A stretch of 64,000 nt of DNA from an uncultured Eubacteriales bacterium (GCA_934432725.1 CAKRZE010000002.1:124001-188000), one strand, 5' to 3'; shown: positions 8,688 through 17,635, numbered from the stretch's first letter. Notes: a model not told the origin generated them from the sequence alone. Numbers and translations: made by a program.

Positions 8688-9833
8688 TCAGTTATATGCC
8701 TGATATGCGCCGTTTTTGATGACGACAGCCTTTGCAGACTTGGAAGCTTCGCCGTCGGCACCCCATGTCATCGTGCCGGTTACGCCCTCCAGCTTGATCT
8801 TCGTCATGGCGGCAATCAGCTTTTCGTTCAGATCAGCCACCGTGGTATCGGTGATGCCCGTTTCCTTCAGCGCCTCGGCAACTGCGTAAACTGCATCATA
8901 GCCGTCGGCTGCAAACTGGTCAGGGGTTGCATTGTAGGCTTCCTTGTAAGCCTTGACGAAATTCACGGTTTTTTCATCGGAAGAGTCTGCCGCGAACGGA
9001 GTCAGAAGCATAACGCCCTCTGTCAGATTTGCCTTATCGGCACCCATCTGCTTGATGATGCCGTCCATGCCGTCAACGCCGAAGAAGATGGTCTTCAGTC
9101 CGATGCTGTCTGCCTGCGTCAGGATCAGACCGGCATCCGCATAGTACATCGGGAGGAACAGAAGCCCGGCACCGCTGTCCTTGACTGCCTTCAGCTGAAC
9201 GGAGAAGTCCGTGTTGGACTGATCGGTATAGGACTGCTCGGAAACAACCGTCAGACCCTTTTCGGCAGCTTCCTTGATAAAGTTCTGTGTAATGCCCGTG
9301 GAATAATCCGAGGACTTATCGTACAGCACCGCAACCTTTTCCGCAAGCTTCTTTTCCGCAATAAAATCTGCGGCGTACAGACCCTGATCGGGGTCGGTGA
9401 AGCATACGCGGAAGCAGTTGTCATACTGTGTGCACTCCTTCTGAGAGCCGGAAGGCGTGATCATCAGGATTCCGTCCTTCTTTGCCTCGGCGGTCAGTGC
9501 AACGCATGCCGCAGAGGTAACAGCGCCCAGGGACACCTGCATGCCCTTATCCATCATGGTGTTATATCCGTTGACTGCCGCAGTGGGATCGCACTGGTCA
9601 TCCTCAAACAGCAGCTCAAGCGTAATGCCGTTGATGCCGCCCTTGGCGTTAATCTCCTTGACCGCAAGCTCAGCTCCCTGCTTCACGGAAATGCCGTATG
9701 ATGCGTTGTCTCCGGTCAAAGGACCGGTAGCGCCGATCACAAGCTTCTTGCCGTCCGCCTTTGTGCTGTTGCATGCCGTAAAGCATACTGCGCACATGAG
9801 CACCGCAAGCACAAACGATAATGCCTTTTTCAT
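8688..9833 (-). CDS. livJ: Branched-chain amino acid-binding lipoprotein LivJ
   Basis: 381 aa extracellular solute receptor (type I periplasmic-binding fold, peripla_BP_6). Residues 1-20 are a lipoprotein signal with lipobox F-T-A-C. The mature domain begins LVIGATGPLTGDNASYGISVKQG, the canonical start of the family, and continues with AVTSAACVALTAEAKKDG and the late motif YDAVYAVAEAL. The start at 9833 is set by GAAAGAGGTAATTCAT immediately upstream. It captures Leu/Ile/Val-like ligands for LivHMGF encoded downstream. Exact ligand specificity cannot be read from sequence. Confidence 0.95.
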   Translation of the reverse strand: MKKALSFVLAVLMCAVCFTACNSTKADGKKLVIGATGPLTGDNASYGISVKQGAELAVKEINAKGGINGITLELLFEDDQCDPTAAVNGYNTMMDKGMQVSLGAVTSAACVALTAEAKKDGILMITPSGSQKECTQYDNCFRVCFTDPDQGLYAADFIAEKKLAEKVAVLYDKSSDYSTGITQNFIKEAAEKGLTVVSEQSYTDQSNTDFSVQLKAVKDSGAGLLFLPMYYADAGLILTQADSIGLKTIFFGVDGMDGIIKQMGADKANLTEGVMLLTPFAADSSDEKTVNFVKAYKEAYNATPDQFAADGYDAVYAVAEALKETGITDTTVADLNEKLIAAMTKIKLEGVTGTMTWGADGEASKSAKAVVIKNGAYQAYN

Positions 9834-9924
9834 ATGAATTACCTCTTTCCCGCAGAGTCCGGACTCCAGCCGCCCGCGCAGCATCGCACGGCAAGCGGCA
9901 TTTTCCTTTTACTCCGCATAATTA

Positions 9925-9964
9925 TTTAAATAAAAAGCAGCCCGGCGGATTTCCGCGAGCTGCT
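9925..9964 (-). terminator. Intrinsic terminator of the 9971-10318 gene
   Basis: Minus strand: AGCAGC...GCTGCT outer stem with an inner CGCGG/CCGCC-type pairing, followed by TTTTTATTT. It begins 6 nt after the stop codon. Confidence 0.8.
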
Positions 9965-9970
9965 TGCTAT

Positions 9971-10318
9971 TTACGCAATACAAGTCTCCCTGAAATCCGG
10001 TTCGATATCATGTACGGAAATAATCTTTCCAATCATCGCAATGGATACCGCTGCAATCGCAATAATAATGATAATCATTCCGCCTACCTGTACATTCAGT
10101 CGGAACGCGGATACGCTGACCAGAGCCAGTACCGTTAGTACGGAAATAACAAAAATGGATACCACAGCAAGGGTATCCATTGCAATATATACCGTATGGC
10201 AGGGCGCACTGCTGTCCTTGCCGGCAAAGCGTGCTTCCGGCGCATCGAAAAAGGACTTCGTATCTGTGCAATCCGAAGAAAATGCAGTTTTGAATTCTTT
10301 CATATTGCAGAATGTCAT
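9971..10318 (-). CDS. Small membrane protein, unknown function
   Basis: 115 aa. The N-terminal 50 residues are soluble; two hydrophobic helices follow (about residues 48-70 and 78-97), then a short polar tail (HDIEPDFRET). No family is recognised. A longer in-frame start exists at 10381 but lies inside the -35 element of the promoter at 10353-10381, so the ATG at 10318, preceded by GAGAGAGGG, is preferred. It is a single-gene unit with its own strong promoter and terminator, which argues that this is a real expressed gene. Confidence 0.75.
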   Translation of the reverse strand: MTFCNMKEFKTAFSSDCTDTKSFFDAPEARFAGKDSSAPCHTVYIAMDTLAVVSIFVISVLTVLALVSVSAFRLNVQVGGMIIIIIAIAAVSIAMIGKIISVHDIEPDFRETCIA

Positions 10319-10352
10319 TTCGAACGCCCTCTCTCTCTTACAGGATGGTATC

Positions 10353-10381
10353 ATTATACATGAGGTTGTTTCGAATGTCAA
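10353..10381 (-). promoter_or_regulatory. Consensus sigma-A promoter
   Basis: TTGACA (10376-10381), 17-bp spacer, TATAAT (10353-10358). A perfect consensus match in front of the small membrane protein gene; it excludes the upstream in-frame start. Confidence 0.9.
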
Positions 10382-10959
10382 TCGTCATTGCGCACAATAT
10401 TATCTACCGGAATGCAGAATAATATCATTGCTTTTGCCATGTCCGGATATAATTTGCCGAGATAAACATGCATCATGCGAATACCGCCTCTGCACATTCA
10501 TGCAAAGCAAATAGAAATATCCTGCAAGCCCGGCAGCGCCGTCCGGCAGCAAAAGCAGCAGAACAGGGTCTGTGCAAAGACGGAATCGGCAGAACAAGGC
10601 TTCGCCGAGGCGTTCTGAAGGAGCCGCAAAGCTCCCCCAGCCGCAAGGCGCCGTGTTTTTTTATCCTTCGGCGAAAACATGACGCAAAGCCGGCATTTGC
10701 CCGGAATTTCATTCAGCTTCTGCGGAAGCCGCCGAAATTCCAGTCAGGCTCCGGCGAGCACCAGTTCTTTAAGCCCCGTGTGAGCGGAAACGAACCGCCC
10801 GCAGAGCGGTTTCCCGGTGAAGCGATGCAGAAAGCGCACAGCTTCACCGAGCCGCGCCGCTCCGAAAAGCCAACCCCAGTCCCGGCTGCCGCCCAAGACG
10901 TCCGAAGCCCGCCGCAGGACCGGGTTCATCGCCTTTTCCGATCAAAAATCCGCATAATC
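10382..10959. other. Intergenic, no gene recognised
   Basis: About 580 bp with no supported coding frame, promoter or repeat. The open frames on both strands are proline/arginine-rich, as expected from chance frames in GC-rich DNA. Confidence 0.5.
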
Positions 10960-11388
10960 TCAAAGATATTCCTTCAGAAGCGCAAAATTTTTCTCCTCGG
11001 TTTCACAAAGGCACCTTGCCAAAGCCGTTTCCTCCGCCCCCGCATTCCTGTTGCGGTGCAGCGCACGGATCACCTTACAGATTCCCATCGTTGTTCCGGT
11101 CATCATCATCTCTGCCAGATGGGAATCAGAGCGGTCCACCGCAGTGTTCATTTCGGAGGAAAGGAAGCTGCCGGCTTTCTGCATCATGCCAAGCGCCTTC
11201 GGCTCTTCACCGAGGCTTTCAATCAGATCGCGTGCGCGTCCGGCAATATCCCGATACTCCTGTGCCTGCGTCTTCAGAAGCCTGCGAAAGCCCTCCGCCT
11301 TGGCATATCCGTAAATGTGGCTGATTCCCTCTTCCCCCATTTTGGCATTTTGGTAAACCAGATTCGCCAGACTGTTTTTTGATTCCAT
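10960..11388 (-). CDS. Conserved-looking helical protein, unknown function
   Basis: 142 aa, predicted almost entirely alpha-helical, with helices near residues 2-28, 30-60, 65-100 and 105-140. The pattern suggests a ferritin-like or DUF2383-like four-helix bundle (inference only). No Glu/His metal ligand set is obvious. The start at 11388 is chosen for AAAGGAGAG about 9 nt upstream; the extension to 11445 is rejected. No signal peptide is seen, so it should be cytoplasmic. Confidence 0.7.
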   Translation of the reverse strand: MESKNSLANLVYQNAKMGEEGISHIYGYAKAEGFRRLLKTQAQEYRDIAGRARDLIESLGEEPKALGMMQKAGSFLSSEMNTAVDRSDSHLAEMMMTGTTMGICKVIRALHRNRNAGAEETALARCLCETEEKNFALLKEYL

Positions 11389-11886
11389 AAAACCATCTCT
11401 CCTTTCCCGAACTCGGAAAGCGTCCCCCCGCAGAATCCCGCACAAAGGCTCTCATAAGCGCCCCAAAAGCCGCAGATACCGTTCTGAAGCGCTCTTCCGG
11501 CGGTCAGCGGATCATTTTCCGATGCTTTCTTTCATTGTGTGCAAAAAATATGAAAATTATTCGAAACAGCCCGCGCATCCCGAACGGCAATCCGCAAAAA
11601 GTGATGCTCCCCGCAGGCTCCAAGCCGCAGAGTCTCCCCCGAAAGCCAGCCGTCTCTCCCGTGCTGCCCTTCCGCTCCCCGCGCCGAAGCCTCATTCCAA
11701 AACAAAAAGCCTGCCGCACGGAAAGCGGCAAGCCTTGTTATTGATATCCTGCAATGTGCAGTGAAACACAGTCTGCATAACAGGTATTCCGAAATAAGCT
11801 GCAAATTACCTCTTCGGCAGATTCTCTGCCCCACGAAAAAGCGAGAAACGGTTTCCATCCTCCCCCGCAGGCATCGCCTTTCCCGC
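11389..11886. other. Intergenic with one terminator
   Basis: Holds the terminator at 11700-11734. The rest shows no supported gene, promoter or repeat. Confidence 0.5.
11700..11734 (-). terminator. Intrinsic terminator of the GT2-GtrA gene
   Basis: Minus strand: 9-bp stem GCTTGCCGC/GCGGCAGGC (one G-U pair) with a 7-nt loop, followed by TTTTTGTTTT. It lies about 150 nt past the glycosyltransferase stop codon. Confidence 0.85.
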
Positions 11887-12960
11887 TCAGTCCTTCTTCC
11901 CCGCAGCCTTTCCGAAAACCCAGCGGCGCTGAATCCGATAGCTGATTACAAACAGGAAAATATCCACCGGGAGCTTAATCAATGTAGTCAGCCAGTCGCT
12001 CTCCGCTCCGGTCAAAACAGTCAGAAGCTTCACCAGACCTGCCGAAACAAGCAGCTGCGGAATGCACAGGCAATAATACCGCACAAAGGCGCCGCCCCAT
12101 TTTCTGCCGGAGTGGAACACCACCTTTTTGTTGCAAAAGAAGTTGCACAGGGAGGAAATCAGTCTGGAAACCGCAGTGGACCAAAGAATCCGGCTGCTCA
12201 CTCCCAATAAGGCAAAAATCCACAGAAAAAGGCGGAACGCACCGAAATCAACAGCGCTGGACAGCAGCGAGCTTCCCATAAATTTCAGAATCTGACTGTA
12301 AATCCGAAGGGAATCCCGCACCGGATGAAAATGTGAGGTGGCATTTTCATCGATGTATACCGTCTGAATCGGAAGCTCCTCAAACGGAATGTCGTAGGTC
12401 TTCAGATCCAGCAGCTGATTGGTCTCATATTCATACCGATCCCCGCGTGTTGTCAGAAAAACCGGAAGGTACCGTGCGGGCAGTGCCCGAAGCCCTGTCT
12501 GCGTATCCGATATTTTCAACCCGACGCCTGTCCGGAAGACAAACGAGGTCAGCTTATTTCCGAAACGGCTCCGCTTCGGCACATCGGGTCCGTCAAAATC
12601 ACGCACCCCCAGGATAACGCAATCCTTCTCCAGCATTTTTTCCGCACAGGCAAGAATGTCCTCCGGGCGATGCTGATTGTCGCCGTCCGCCGTCACAACG
12701 CCGGCAGCCTCCGGACAATGCTCCGTTATGTACCGGAATGCGGTCTTCATCGCGGCGCCCTTTCCGCGGTTCACCGCATGTGTCAGGCAGACAACCCCGG
12801 GGCACTGCGCCGCTTCCTCGAAATGTTTCTGTTTTTCGGGCAGACTCCCGTCATTTACAACGATAATATGCCGGAAACCGATGTCAATACAGCCCCGGAT
12901 CACTTCCATCAGCTTTTCATCCGGATTATACGACGGTAAAACCACTGTAACCTGTTCCAT
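11887..12960 (-). CDS. GT2 glycosyltransferase fused to a GtrA domain
   Basis: 357 aa. Residues 1-220 form a DPM1-like family 2 glycosyltransferase: VVLPSYNPDE at the start, VVNDGS, NRGKGAAMKTAF, the DxD-type site TADGDNQH and GLRALPARYL. Residues 230-350 form a GtrA-type four-helix membrane domain (FMGSSLLSSAVDFGAFRLF, ending RRWVFGK). Such fusions are thought to make a polyprenyl-phosphate sugar and help it cross the membrane for wall or glycoprotein decoration. The ATG at 12960 is preferred over an in-frame GTG at 12978; the RBS is weak. A separate GtrA protein is encoded at 38901-39422. Confidence 0.9.
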   Translation of the reverse strand: MEQVTVVLPSYNPDEKLMEVIRGCIDIGFRHIIVVNDGSLPEKQKHFEEAAQCPGVVCLTHAVNRGKGAAMKTAFRYITEHCPEAAGVVTADGDNQHRPEDILACAEKMLEKDCVILGVRDFDGPDVPKRSRFGNKLTSFVFRTGVGLKISDTQTGLRALPARYLPVFLTTRGDRYEYETNQLLDLKTYDIPFEELPIQTVYIDENATSHFHPVRDSLRIYSQILKFMGSSLLSSAVDFGAFRLFLWIFALLGVSSRILWSTAVSRLISSLCNFFCNKKVVFHSGRKWGGAFVRYYCLCIPQLLVSAGLVKLLTVLTGAESDWLTTLIKLPVDIFLFVISYRIQRRWVFGKAAGKKD

Positions 12961-13280
12961 ACAAAAGCCGCCGCCCACTCTGAAACGGCACGTTCCCCCT
13001 TCAATCGCGGAACCCGCAGACCCCGCTTTTTTATATTTCTTTTAAGACGCCAATCCCGCCGCGAACATGCAGCGGTCTTAAGAGAGCTTTCCGCTGAATT
13101 TCCGGCAGCCGTGCTATCCTCCCTCCGGCTCACTCCTCCGTCCGCGCTTCATATGTTTCCGGACGCCGAGAAGCCGAAAGTGTCGCACAGGCGCGGCGGT
13201 CATTCCCAAACCCGCAAGCCCTGAGTCCGCGCAGAGCATGCCCTGCGCATTGATCTGAAAAAAAGCAGCTGTCCCCGGGA
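12961..13280. other. Intergenic, nothing recognised
   Basis: About 320 bp without a supported coding frame, promoter, repeat or clear terminator. Confidence 0.5.
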
Positions 13281-14195
13281 TCAGACCCCTGTCAGAACCC
13301 CGCTTCCGTCAAACGCCGGAATGAAGCTCTCCGACACAGTCCCGCCCTCCTGAATGTACGCATTCTCTATTCCAAGCCGCACCGCATATGCGATCACCCG
13401 ATCATATGCATCCTGCGAAACAGGACGGCTCAGCGCAGGATCATGGCAGGACGGCACCGGCGTATACTGATTCATAATGCTGATATAAATATCGTTTCCA
13501 TAGGTTTCATAGAGGTACCGCAGGATCTCCATGGACTCCCGCTCTCTCCCCGGAAGCAGCAGATGGCGGACAATGACGCCCCTTTCCAGCATTCCGCGGT
13601 CATCAAAACGCGGAGAGCCCGTCTGTCTCACCATTTCCCTTAAGGCTTTTTTTGCCCACTCCGCATAGTCCGGGGAGGCAGAAAAGCGTCCTGCCGCATC
13701 GCTGTTCTCCCAATACTTAAAGTCCGGCAGGTAAATCTGCACCGTTCCCTCCAGCAGCCGAAGCGCTTCCGGATTTTCATAGCCTCCGCAGTTATAAACC
13801 AACGGAATGTGCAGACCGGCGGTGCGTGCCTCCGCCGCAGCCTCCAGGATATGCGGAATAAAGTGCGTCGGCGTCACAAGATTCACGTTGTTGGCTCCCG
13901 CATTCTGCAGCTCCAGAAAAATCTCCGCAAGACGCGCGTTTGTGATGGCAAAGCCGTCTTTGCCGCGGCTCAGGCTGTAATTCTGGCAATAGCTGCACCG
14001 CATGTTGCAGCCGCTGAAAAACACCGTTCCGGAGCCCTCCTTGCCGGAAATGCAAGGCTCCTCCCATGCATGGAGTCCTGCCCGTGCAGCGCGTAAAGTA
14101 CCCGTTTCGCCGCAAAAGCCCCGCTCCCCCGCCGCCCGGTTTACGCCGCATTTGCGCGGGCAAAGCGTACAGGACGATAAAAGTGACTGACCCAT
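13281..14195 (-). CDS. Radical SAM protein, PflX/COG1313-like
   Basis: 304 aa. The radical SAM cluster motif is C63-N-M-R-C67-S-Y-C70 (CX3CX2C). An N-terminal Cys set (C9, C12, C16, C28 in CTLCPRKCG...GFCG) is typical of the COG1313 'PflA-like uncharacterised' group. Other family features are NNVNLVTPTHF and LVYNCGGYE. Substrate and partner are unknown, and no pyruvate formate-lyase lies nearby. The start at 14195 has GGAG 7 nt upstream; the extension to 14420 would be translated from the tandem repeat at 14260-14508 and is rejected. Confidence 0.88.
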   Translation of the reverse strand: MGQSLLSSCTLCPRKCGVNRAAGERGFCGETGTLRAARAGLHAWEEPCISGKEGSGTVFFSGCNMRCSYCQNYSLSRGKDGFAITNARLAEIFLELQNAGANNVNLVTPTHFIPHILEAAAEARTAGLHIPLVYNCGGYENPEALRLLEGTVQIYLPDFKYWENSDAAGRFSASPDYAEWAKKALREMVRQTGSPRFDDRGMLERGVIVRHLLLPGRERESMEILRYLYETYGNDIYISIMNQYTPVPSCHDPALSRPVSQDAYDRVIAYAVRLGIENAYIQEGGTVSESFIPAFDGSGVLTGV

Positions 14196-14259
14196 TATAC
14201 TCTCCACACCCTTGTATCGGTTCGGAAATCTCAGAAAAACTGCCGCAGCTTTCATTGAC

Positions 14260-14508
14260 GCAGTCGGGCGTTCTTCCGAATTCGGCGAAGCGATGCACTG
14301 CGCCGCGTACACATCATTTCCCGCCATGCTCCGGAAAAGCGCCGCGGGCGGTTTTCTTTGGCGCAGTCGGGCGTTCCTCCGAATTCGGCGAAGCGATGCA
14401 CTGCGCCGCGTACACATCATTTCCCGCTATGCTCCGGAAAAGCGCCCGGCGGTTTTCTTTGGCGCAGTCGGGCGTTCTTCCGAATTCGGCGAAGCGATGC
14501 ACTGCGCC
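14260..14508. repeat. Three tandem copies of a ~102-bp repeat with an internal palindrome
   Basis: Copies begin at 14260, 14363 and 14464 (GCAGTCGGGCG); the third is truncated at about 45 bp. Copies 1 and 2 are nearly identical over their whole length. Each core is a long inverted repeat: outer arms GCGCAGT/ACTGCGC around the perfect palindrome CCGAATTCGG. It sits just upstream of the radical SAM gene and could fold into strong hairpins in RNA or DNA. Confidence 0.9.
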
Positions 14509-14677
14509 CTAATTCATATTATAGCACAGGTTTGACCCCGATGCAAGAAATTCTTTTTCGGAAAAAGGCAAAATGAAAAGCAGGGCATGCCAAAACCGCA
14601 ATCCCGTGTTCCCCGCATGCAATGGACGGAACCCCGGATGCAATCGGCATCCCTGCAATCACCCCCGCAATACAGCC

Positions 14678-14911
14678 TCACCTTTTCCGTACAGCGATAT
14701 CCGCGAGAAAAGCCCCGATCAGCGTGATATTCAGGCATATGTAAACATATTCTGTCATATCAATGCTTTGCCGGATCTCGGTAAGCGTCAGATGCGGAAA
14801 ATCGGAAGCCACCGCTGCAAGGATAAAAAGCGAAAGCAGCAGAGTGACAAAAAGTCCGATGAGAAGAATGCAGGCTGCCTGTTTGCTTATCTTTTTAAGA
14901 AAAATCTGCAT
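14678..14911 (-). CDS. Small two-helix membrane protein, unknown function
   Basis: 77 aa with two predicted transmembrane helices (about residues 10-34 and 52-72) and a short basic end (AVRKR). No family is recognised. The ATG at 14911 has a strong GGAGG 7 nt upstream, and a good promoter lies 50 bp further up, so the gene is likely real despite its size. The longer frame to 14950 begins between promoter and RBS and is less likely. Confidence 0.72.
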   Translation of the reverse strand: MQIFLKKISKQAACILLIGLFVTLLLSLFILAAVASDFPHLTLTEIRQSIDMTEYVYICLNITLIGAFLADIAVRKR

Positions 14912-14961
14912 AAATATCCTCCGTTCTATTTGTGTCATATGACGACACATGCTGCATATTC

Positions 14962-14990
14962 ATTATAACGGAAATCAAAAATCAATTCAA
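14962..14990 (-). promoter_or_regulatory. Sigma-A promoter of the small membrane protein
   Basis: TTGAAT (14985-14990), 17-bp spacer, TATAAT (14962-14967) in an AT-rich tract that contrasts with the GC-rich surroundings. Confidence 0.75.
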
Positions 14991-15206
14991 TATAAAATAT
15001 TTGGTTGGCTATCCATGTATTTTTTTGTGTAATAAAAATATGATTATTCTATTTTATATGCATTATTGTATAATATGCCTGTTTTTTCCGTGTTTTTACT
15101 TTATCAAAAGAAAATAAAATGTACAATATACATACCAATGCGGGCGTAAAACCGAAAATATGGCTCAACATAAGCACGATATCTATTTTTATGTAAAAAA
15201 TGCGCA

Positions 15207-15236
15207 TTTACAAAGCATCACGGCGGGTGATACAAT
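15207..15236 (+). promoter_or_regulatory. Promoter of the 15345 gene
   Basis: TTTACA (15207-15212), 18-bp spacer, TACAAT (15231-15236). The -10 region GATACAAT also resembles a sporulation sigma-E -10 element, but no matching -35 at the right distance was found. Confidence 0.6.
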
Positions 15237-15344
15237 AGGCACAACAAATCAAGCACGGAACCAATAAAAACGCCATTGCGAAGTTCCGGTCTGAATCCGA
15301 AAAATCAAGATTTTCTGTCCAGAATAGAAAGGATGAAGTGTATC

Positions 15345-15635
15345 ATGAATTCGGTTGCGCTTGAAGTAAGCTCAGTAGTCCGTGAATTTGAAGGTTTTCG
15401 TGTGGCATACAGTCTGCAAATGAATGCTCCGGATCACCCGGACAATCCGAACAGCTCCGCAATTTACTCCATTCTGCTGATTCAGCAAAACGGAGACGAT
15501 CCTGCCGAGGGAAAGCTGTTGTTTGATATCTCCCGCGATAAAAACAGAGCAGAACAAATGTTTCAGATCTTCTCCCACAGCAATGTGCTGATCGGGAATG
15601 CAGACGATATCATCGACGAACTCCTCGATCGGTAA
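15345..15635 (+). CDS. Small protein, possibly DUF6514 family
   Basis: 96 aa, predicted soluble alpha/beta. The sequence begins MNSVALEVSSVVREFEGFRVAYSL in outline and ends NADDIIDELLDR. It resembles small clostridial proteins annotated as DUF6514, recalled rather than searched, so this is tentative. The start is set at 15345 with AAAGG about 12 nt upstream; an earlier in-frame ATG at 15333 would sit on the RBS itself. The gene has its own promoter and terminator and stands alone. Confidence 0.72.
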   Translation: MNSVALEVSSVVREFEGFRVAYSLQMNAPDHPDNPNSSAIYSILLIQQNGDDPAEGKLLFDISRDKNRAEQMFQIFSHSNVLIGNADDIIDELLDR

Positions 15636-15707
15636 CCCCCCGATCGGGTTCGTAATATGCTCTTTCCGGCATCCGGAAAGAGCGCAAACCATACTTCCCC
15701 CATTAAA

Positions 15708-15745
15708 CAAAGAGGCTTTCCTGCCGGAAAGCCTCTTTGTTTTGT
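15708..15745 (+). terminator. Strong intrinsic terminator
   Basis: Perfect 15-bp stem (15708-15722 with 15727-15741), 4-nt loop TGCC, then TTTG. A second perfect 11-bp hairpin without U-run lies just before it at 15659-15683. Probably serves the 15345 gene. Confidence 0.9.
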
Positions 15746-15896
15746 CCGCAGCCGCGGAAAATCCGGAACGGATTGAAAAGCGCCGTTCCGGTTTTGCTCA
15801 AAGCGCACGCTGCCCGGCGCCTCCGGGAGGCGATTCCGGCTTTCCAAACGGCTGCCGGGGGCCGCAGCAGTCCGGCGTGCACCTGTGCGCCGTCCG

Positions 15897-16841
15897 TCAC
15901 CGATCCTCTTCGGCGCCAAGCTTGCCCATCAGCTTTTTGTTGAATTCCACCGCCGTGTTGTACCCCATCTTCTTCTGACGGTTGTTCATCGCGGCAATTT
16001 CCATAATAACCGCAAGGTTTCTTCCGGGCTTGACCGGAATGGTCGTGGTCGGCACGTTGATGCCCATGATTTCCGTATACTCTGCATCCAGTCCGAGCCG
16101 GTCATACATTTTTCCCTGCTCCCAAAGCTCAAACTTGATGATCATATCGATCTTTTCCGTGTCCTTGACCGCGCCCATACCGAAAATACGCCGTACATCC
16201 ACAATTCCGATGCCGCGCAGCTCCACATAATGCCGGATGATTTCCGGCGCAGAGCCGACAAGGGTCTTTGCGGATACCTTTTTGATCTCAACCGCATCGT
16301 CCGCAATCAGCCGATGCCCGCGCTTGACCAATTCGATTGCCGTTTCGGATTTTCCCACGCCGGAATCTCCGAGGATCAGAATACCCTCGCCGTATACCTC
16401 AACCAGAACGCCGTGCCTGGTAATCCGGGGTGCCAGACTCACGCTGAGCGATGCAATCAGGGCAGCCATGAATTCAGAGGTGCGGCGCGGCGTGCGCAGA
16501 ATCGGAACCTCATACTGCCTTGCAATCTCCACCACAGCCTCCGGGACCTCAAGCGAGGTGGAATAAACAACAGCCGCCGGTCGGTGGGACAGAAACGCTT
16601 TCATATGCTCCAGCCGCTCCTCCTCTGTCAGAGAGTGAAGATAGGCAAACTCATTATTTCCGATCACCTGAATCCGCGCCGGCTCAAAATATCCGAAAAA
16701 TCCGGCAAGCGCCAGTCCGGGCCGGCTGACATCCGAGCGGCTGATCTCAGCCGGCTTGTCCGGCTTATACAGCACCTCAAGCTGAAATTCCGAAATAATG
16801 CCATCAAGCAGCGTATGATAAATAAATTCATTGGAATCCAT
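15897..16841 (-). CDS. hprK: HPr kinase/phosphorylase
   Basis: 314 aa, the usual length. HprK phosphorylates HPr on Ser46 and reverses this, linking carbon status to catabolite control. The C-terminal domain has Walker A GDSGVGKSE, then AIELVKRGHRLIADDAVEI, and the family signature ELRGIGIVDVRRIFG. HGVLVEVYGEGILI precedes the P-loop, as in characterised HprKs. The start at 16841 follows AAAGAGGTAA by 7 nt; the frame to 16940 runs through the promoter and is rejected. The gene is divergent from thpR. Confidence 0.96.
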   Translation of the reverse strand: MDSNEFIYHTLLDGIISEFQLEVLYKPDKPAEISRSDVSRPGLALAGFFGYFEPARIQVIGNNEFAYLHSLTEEERLEHMKAFLSHRPAAVVYSTSLEVPEAVVEIARQYEVPILRTPRRTSEFMAALIASLSVSLAPRITRHGVLVEVYGEGILILGDSGVGKSETAIELVKRGHRLIADDAVEIKKVSAKTLVGSAPEIIRHYVELRGIGIVDVRRIFGMGAVKDTEKIDMIIKFELWEQGKMYDRLGLDAEYTEIMGINVPTTTIPVKPGRNLAVIMEIAAMNNRQKKMGYNTAVEFNKKLMGKLGAEEDR

Positions 16842-16899
16842 AACCGTTTTACCTCTTTGCGTTCCGATTCCGGACAGGCATGCCGCCTGCGGTAGTATC

Positions 16900-16928
16900 A
16901 TTATATACTTTTTCGGGAAGGAAAGCAA
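16900..16928 (-). promoter_or_regulatory. Promoter of hprK
   Basis: TTGCTT (16923-16928), 17-bp spacer, TATAAT (16900-16905), upstream of hprK and back-to-back with the thpR promoter. Confidence 0.7.
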
Positions 16929-16957
16929 GACATCGGTCAAAATTCCTCTGCAATCGC

Positions 16958-16986
16958 TTGAAAATCTGCCGAAATTCCATTATAAT
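16958..16986 (+). promoter_or_regulatory. Promoter of the thpR-like gene
   Basis: TTGAAA (16958-16963), 17-bp spacer, TATAAT (16981-16986). Confidence 0.8.
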
Positions 16987-17098
16987 ATAAGAAAGCCATC
17001 GGACGGAGTCTTTGCAAAGACCTTGCTGCATCCCCGGCTCCGCCGTACATTCAAAAGTAAAAAGACCGATCATCGGAAAGAAAGGACGGAATGAGCAT

Positions 17099-17635
17099 AT
17101 GCGTTTATTCACCGCAATTCGTTTTTCGGAGGAGATCAAAGGCAGCCTTACGAAAAGCATCGCCAAGCTGAAGGAATTGCAGATTCAGGGAGCCTTCCCA
17201 TCCGAAAACGGGCTGTTCCTCACGCTGAATGCACTGGGAGAAACGGACCGGACTGCCGAAGCAAAGGTGATTATGGACCGGATTACCGTTCCGCAGTTCA
17301 CACTGACCGTCGGAGGCTTCGGCAGCTTCAAGCGCCCGGGCGGCGCTCTGCTGTGGGAGGGTGTGGATCGCTGTACAGAGCTTCTTGATTTGCAGCGCCA
17401 GCTTGCAGTCGGCTTCCGGACCACCGGCTATAAGACAGACACGGCAGAATATAAGCCCTATATCACGCTCGCAAAGGAAGCAAAGCTCCCCGCATCATTC
17501 GACCAGGCAGGCTTTCTCAGGACGATTCCCTTCCTTTCCATGAATGTGGAAAAGGTCAGCCTGCTCCGCTGCGACCGCATCGACGGCGTAAACAATTATT
17601 CCGAAATCTACGCGCGGAGTCTGCCGCTTGAGTAA
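17099..17635 (+). CDS. ThpR/2H phosphoesterase-like protein lacking both catalytic His
   Basis: 178 aa, the usual size for RNA 2',3'-cyclic phosphodiesterase (LigT/ThpR). It starts MRLFTAIRF and shows the family frame: an ENLHLTLxFLGE-type region, VGGFGSF, LLWEGV and a second motif near residue 120. Both HxTx motifs are altered: residues 40-43 read F-L-T-L and residues 121-124 read Y-I-T-L, so both catalytic histidines are missing. The surrounding fold motifs are intact, so this looks like a pseudo-enzyme that may still bind nucleotide or RNA. The RBS GAAAGGACGG precedes the ATG. It has its own promoter and a terminator at 17671. Confidence 0.85.
   Translation: MRLFTAIRFSEEIKGSLTKSIAKLKELQIQGAFPSENGLFLTLNALGETDRTAEAKVIMDRITVPQFTLTVGGFGSFKRPGGALLWEGVDRCTELLDLQRQLAVGFRTTGYKTDTAEYKPYITLAKEAKLPASFDQAGFLRTIPFLSMNVEKVSLLRCDRIDGVNNYSEIYARSLPLE

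Noticed and set aside
14260..14508. Possible CRISPR array
   Set aside because: Copies are near-identical over the full period, with no variable spacers and no cas genes. The same applies to the arrays at 1-140 and 52931-53325.
15207..15236. Sigma-E promoter upstream of the 15345 gene
   Set aside because: The -10 resembles sigma-E, but no -35 at 14-15 bp; a sigma-A reading with TTTACA fits better.
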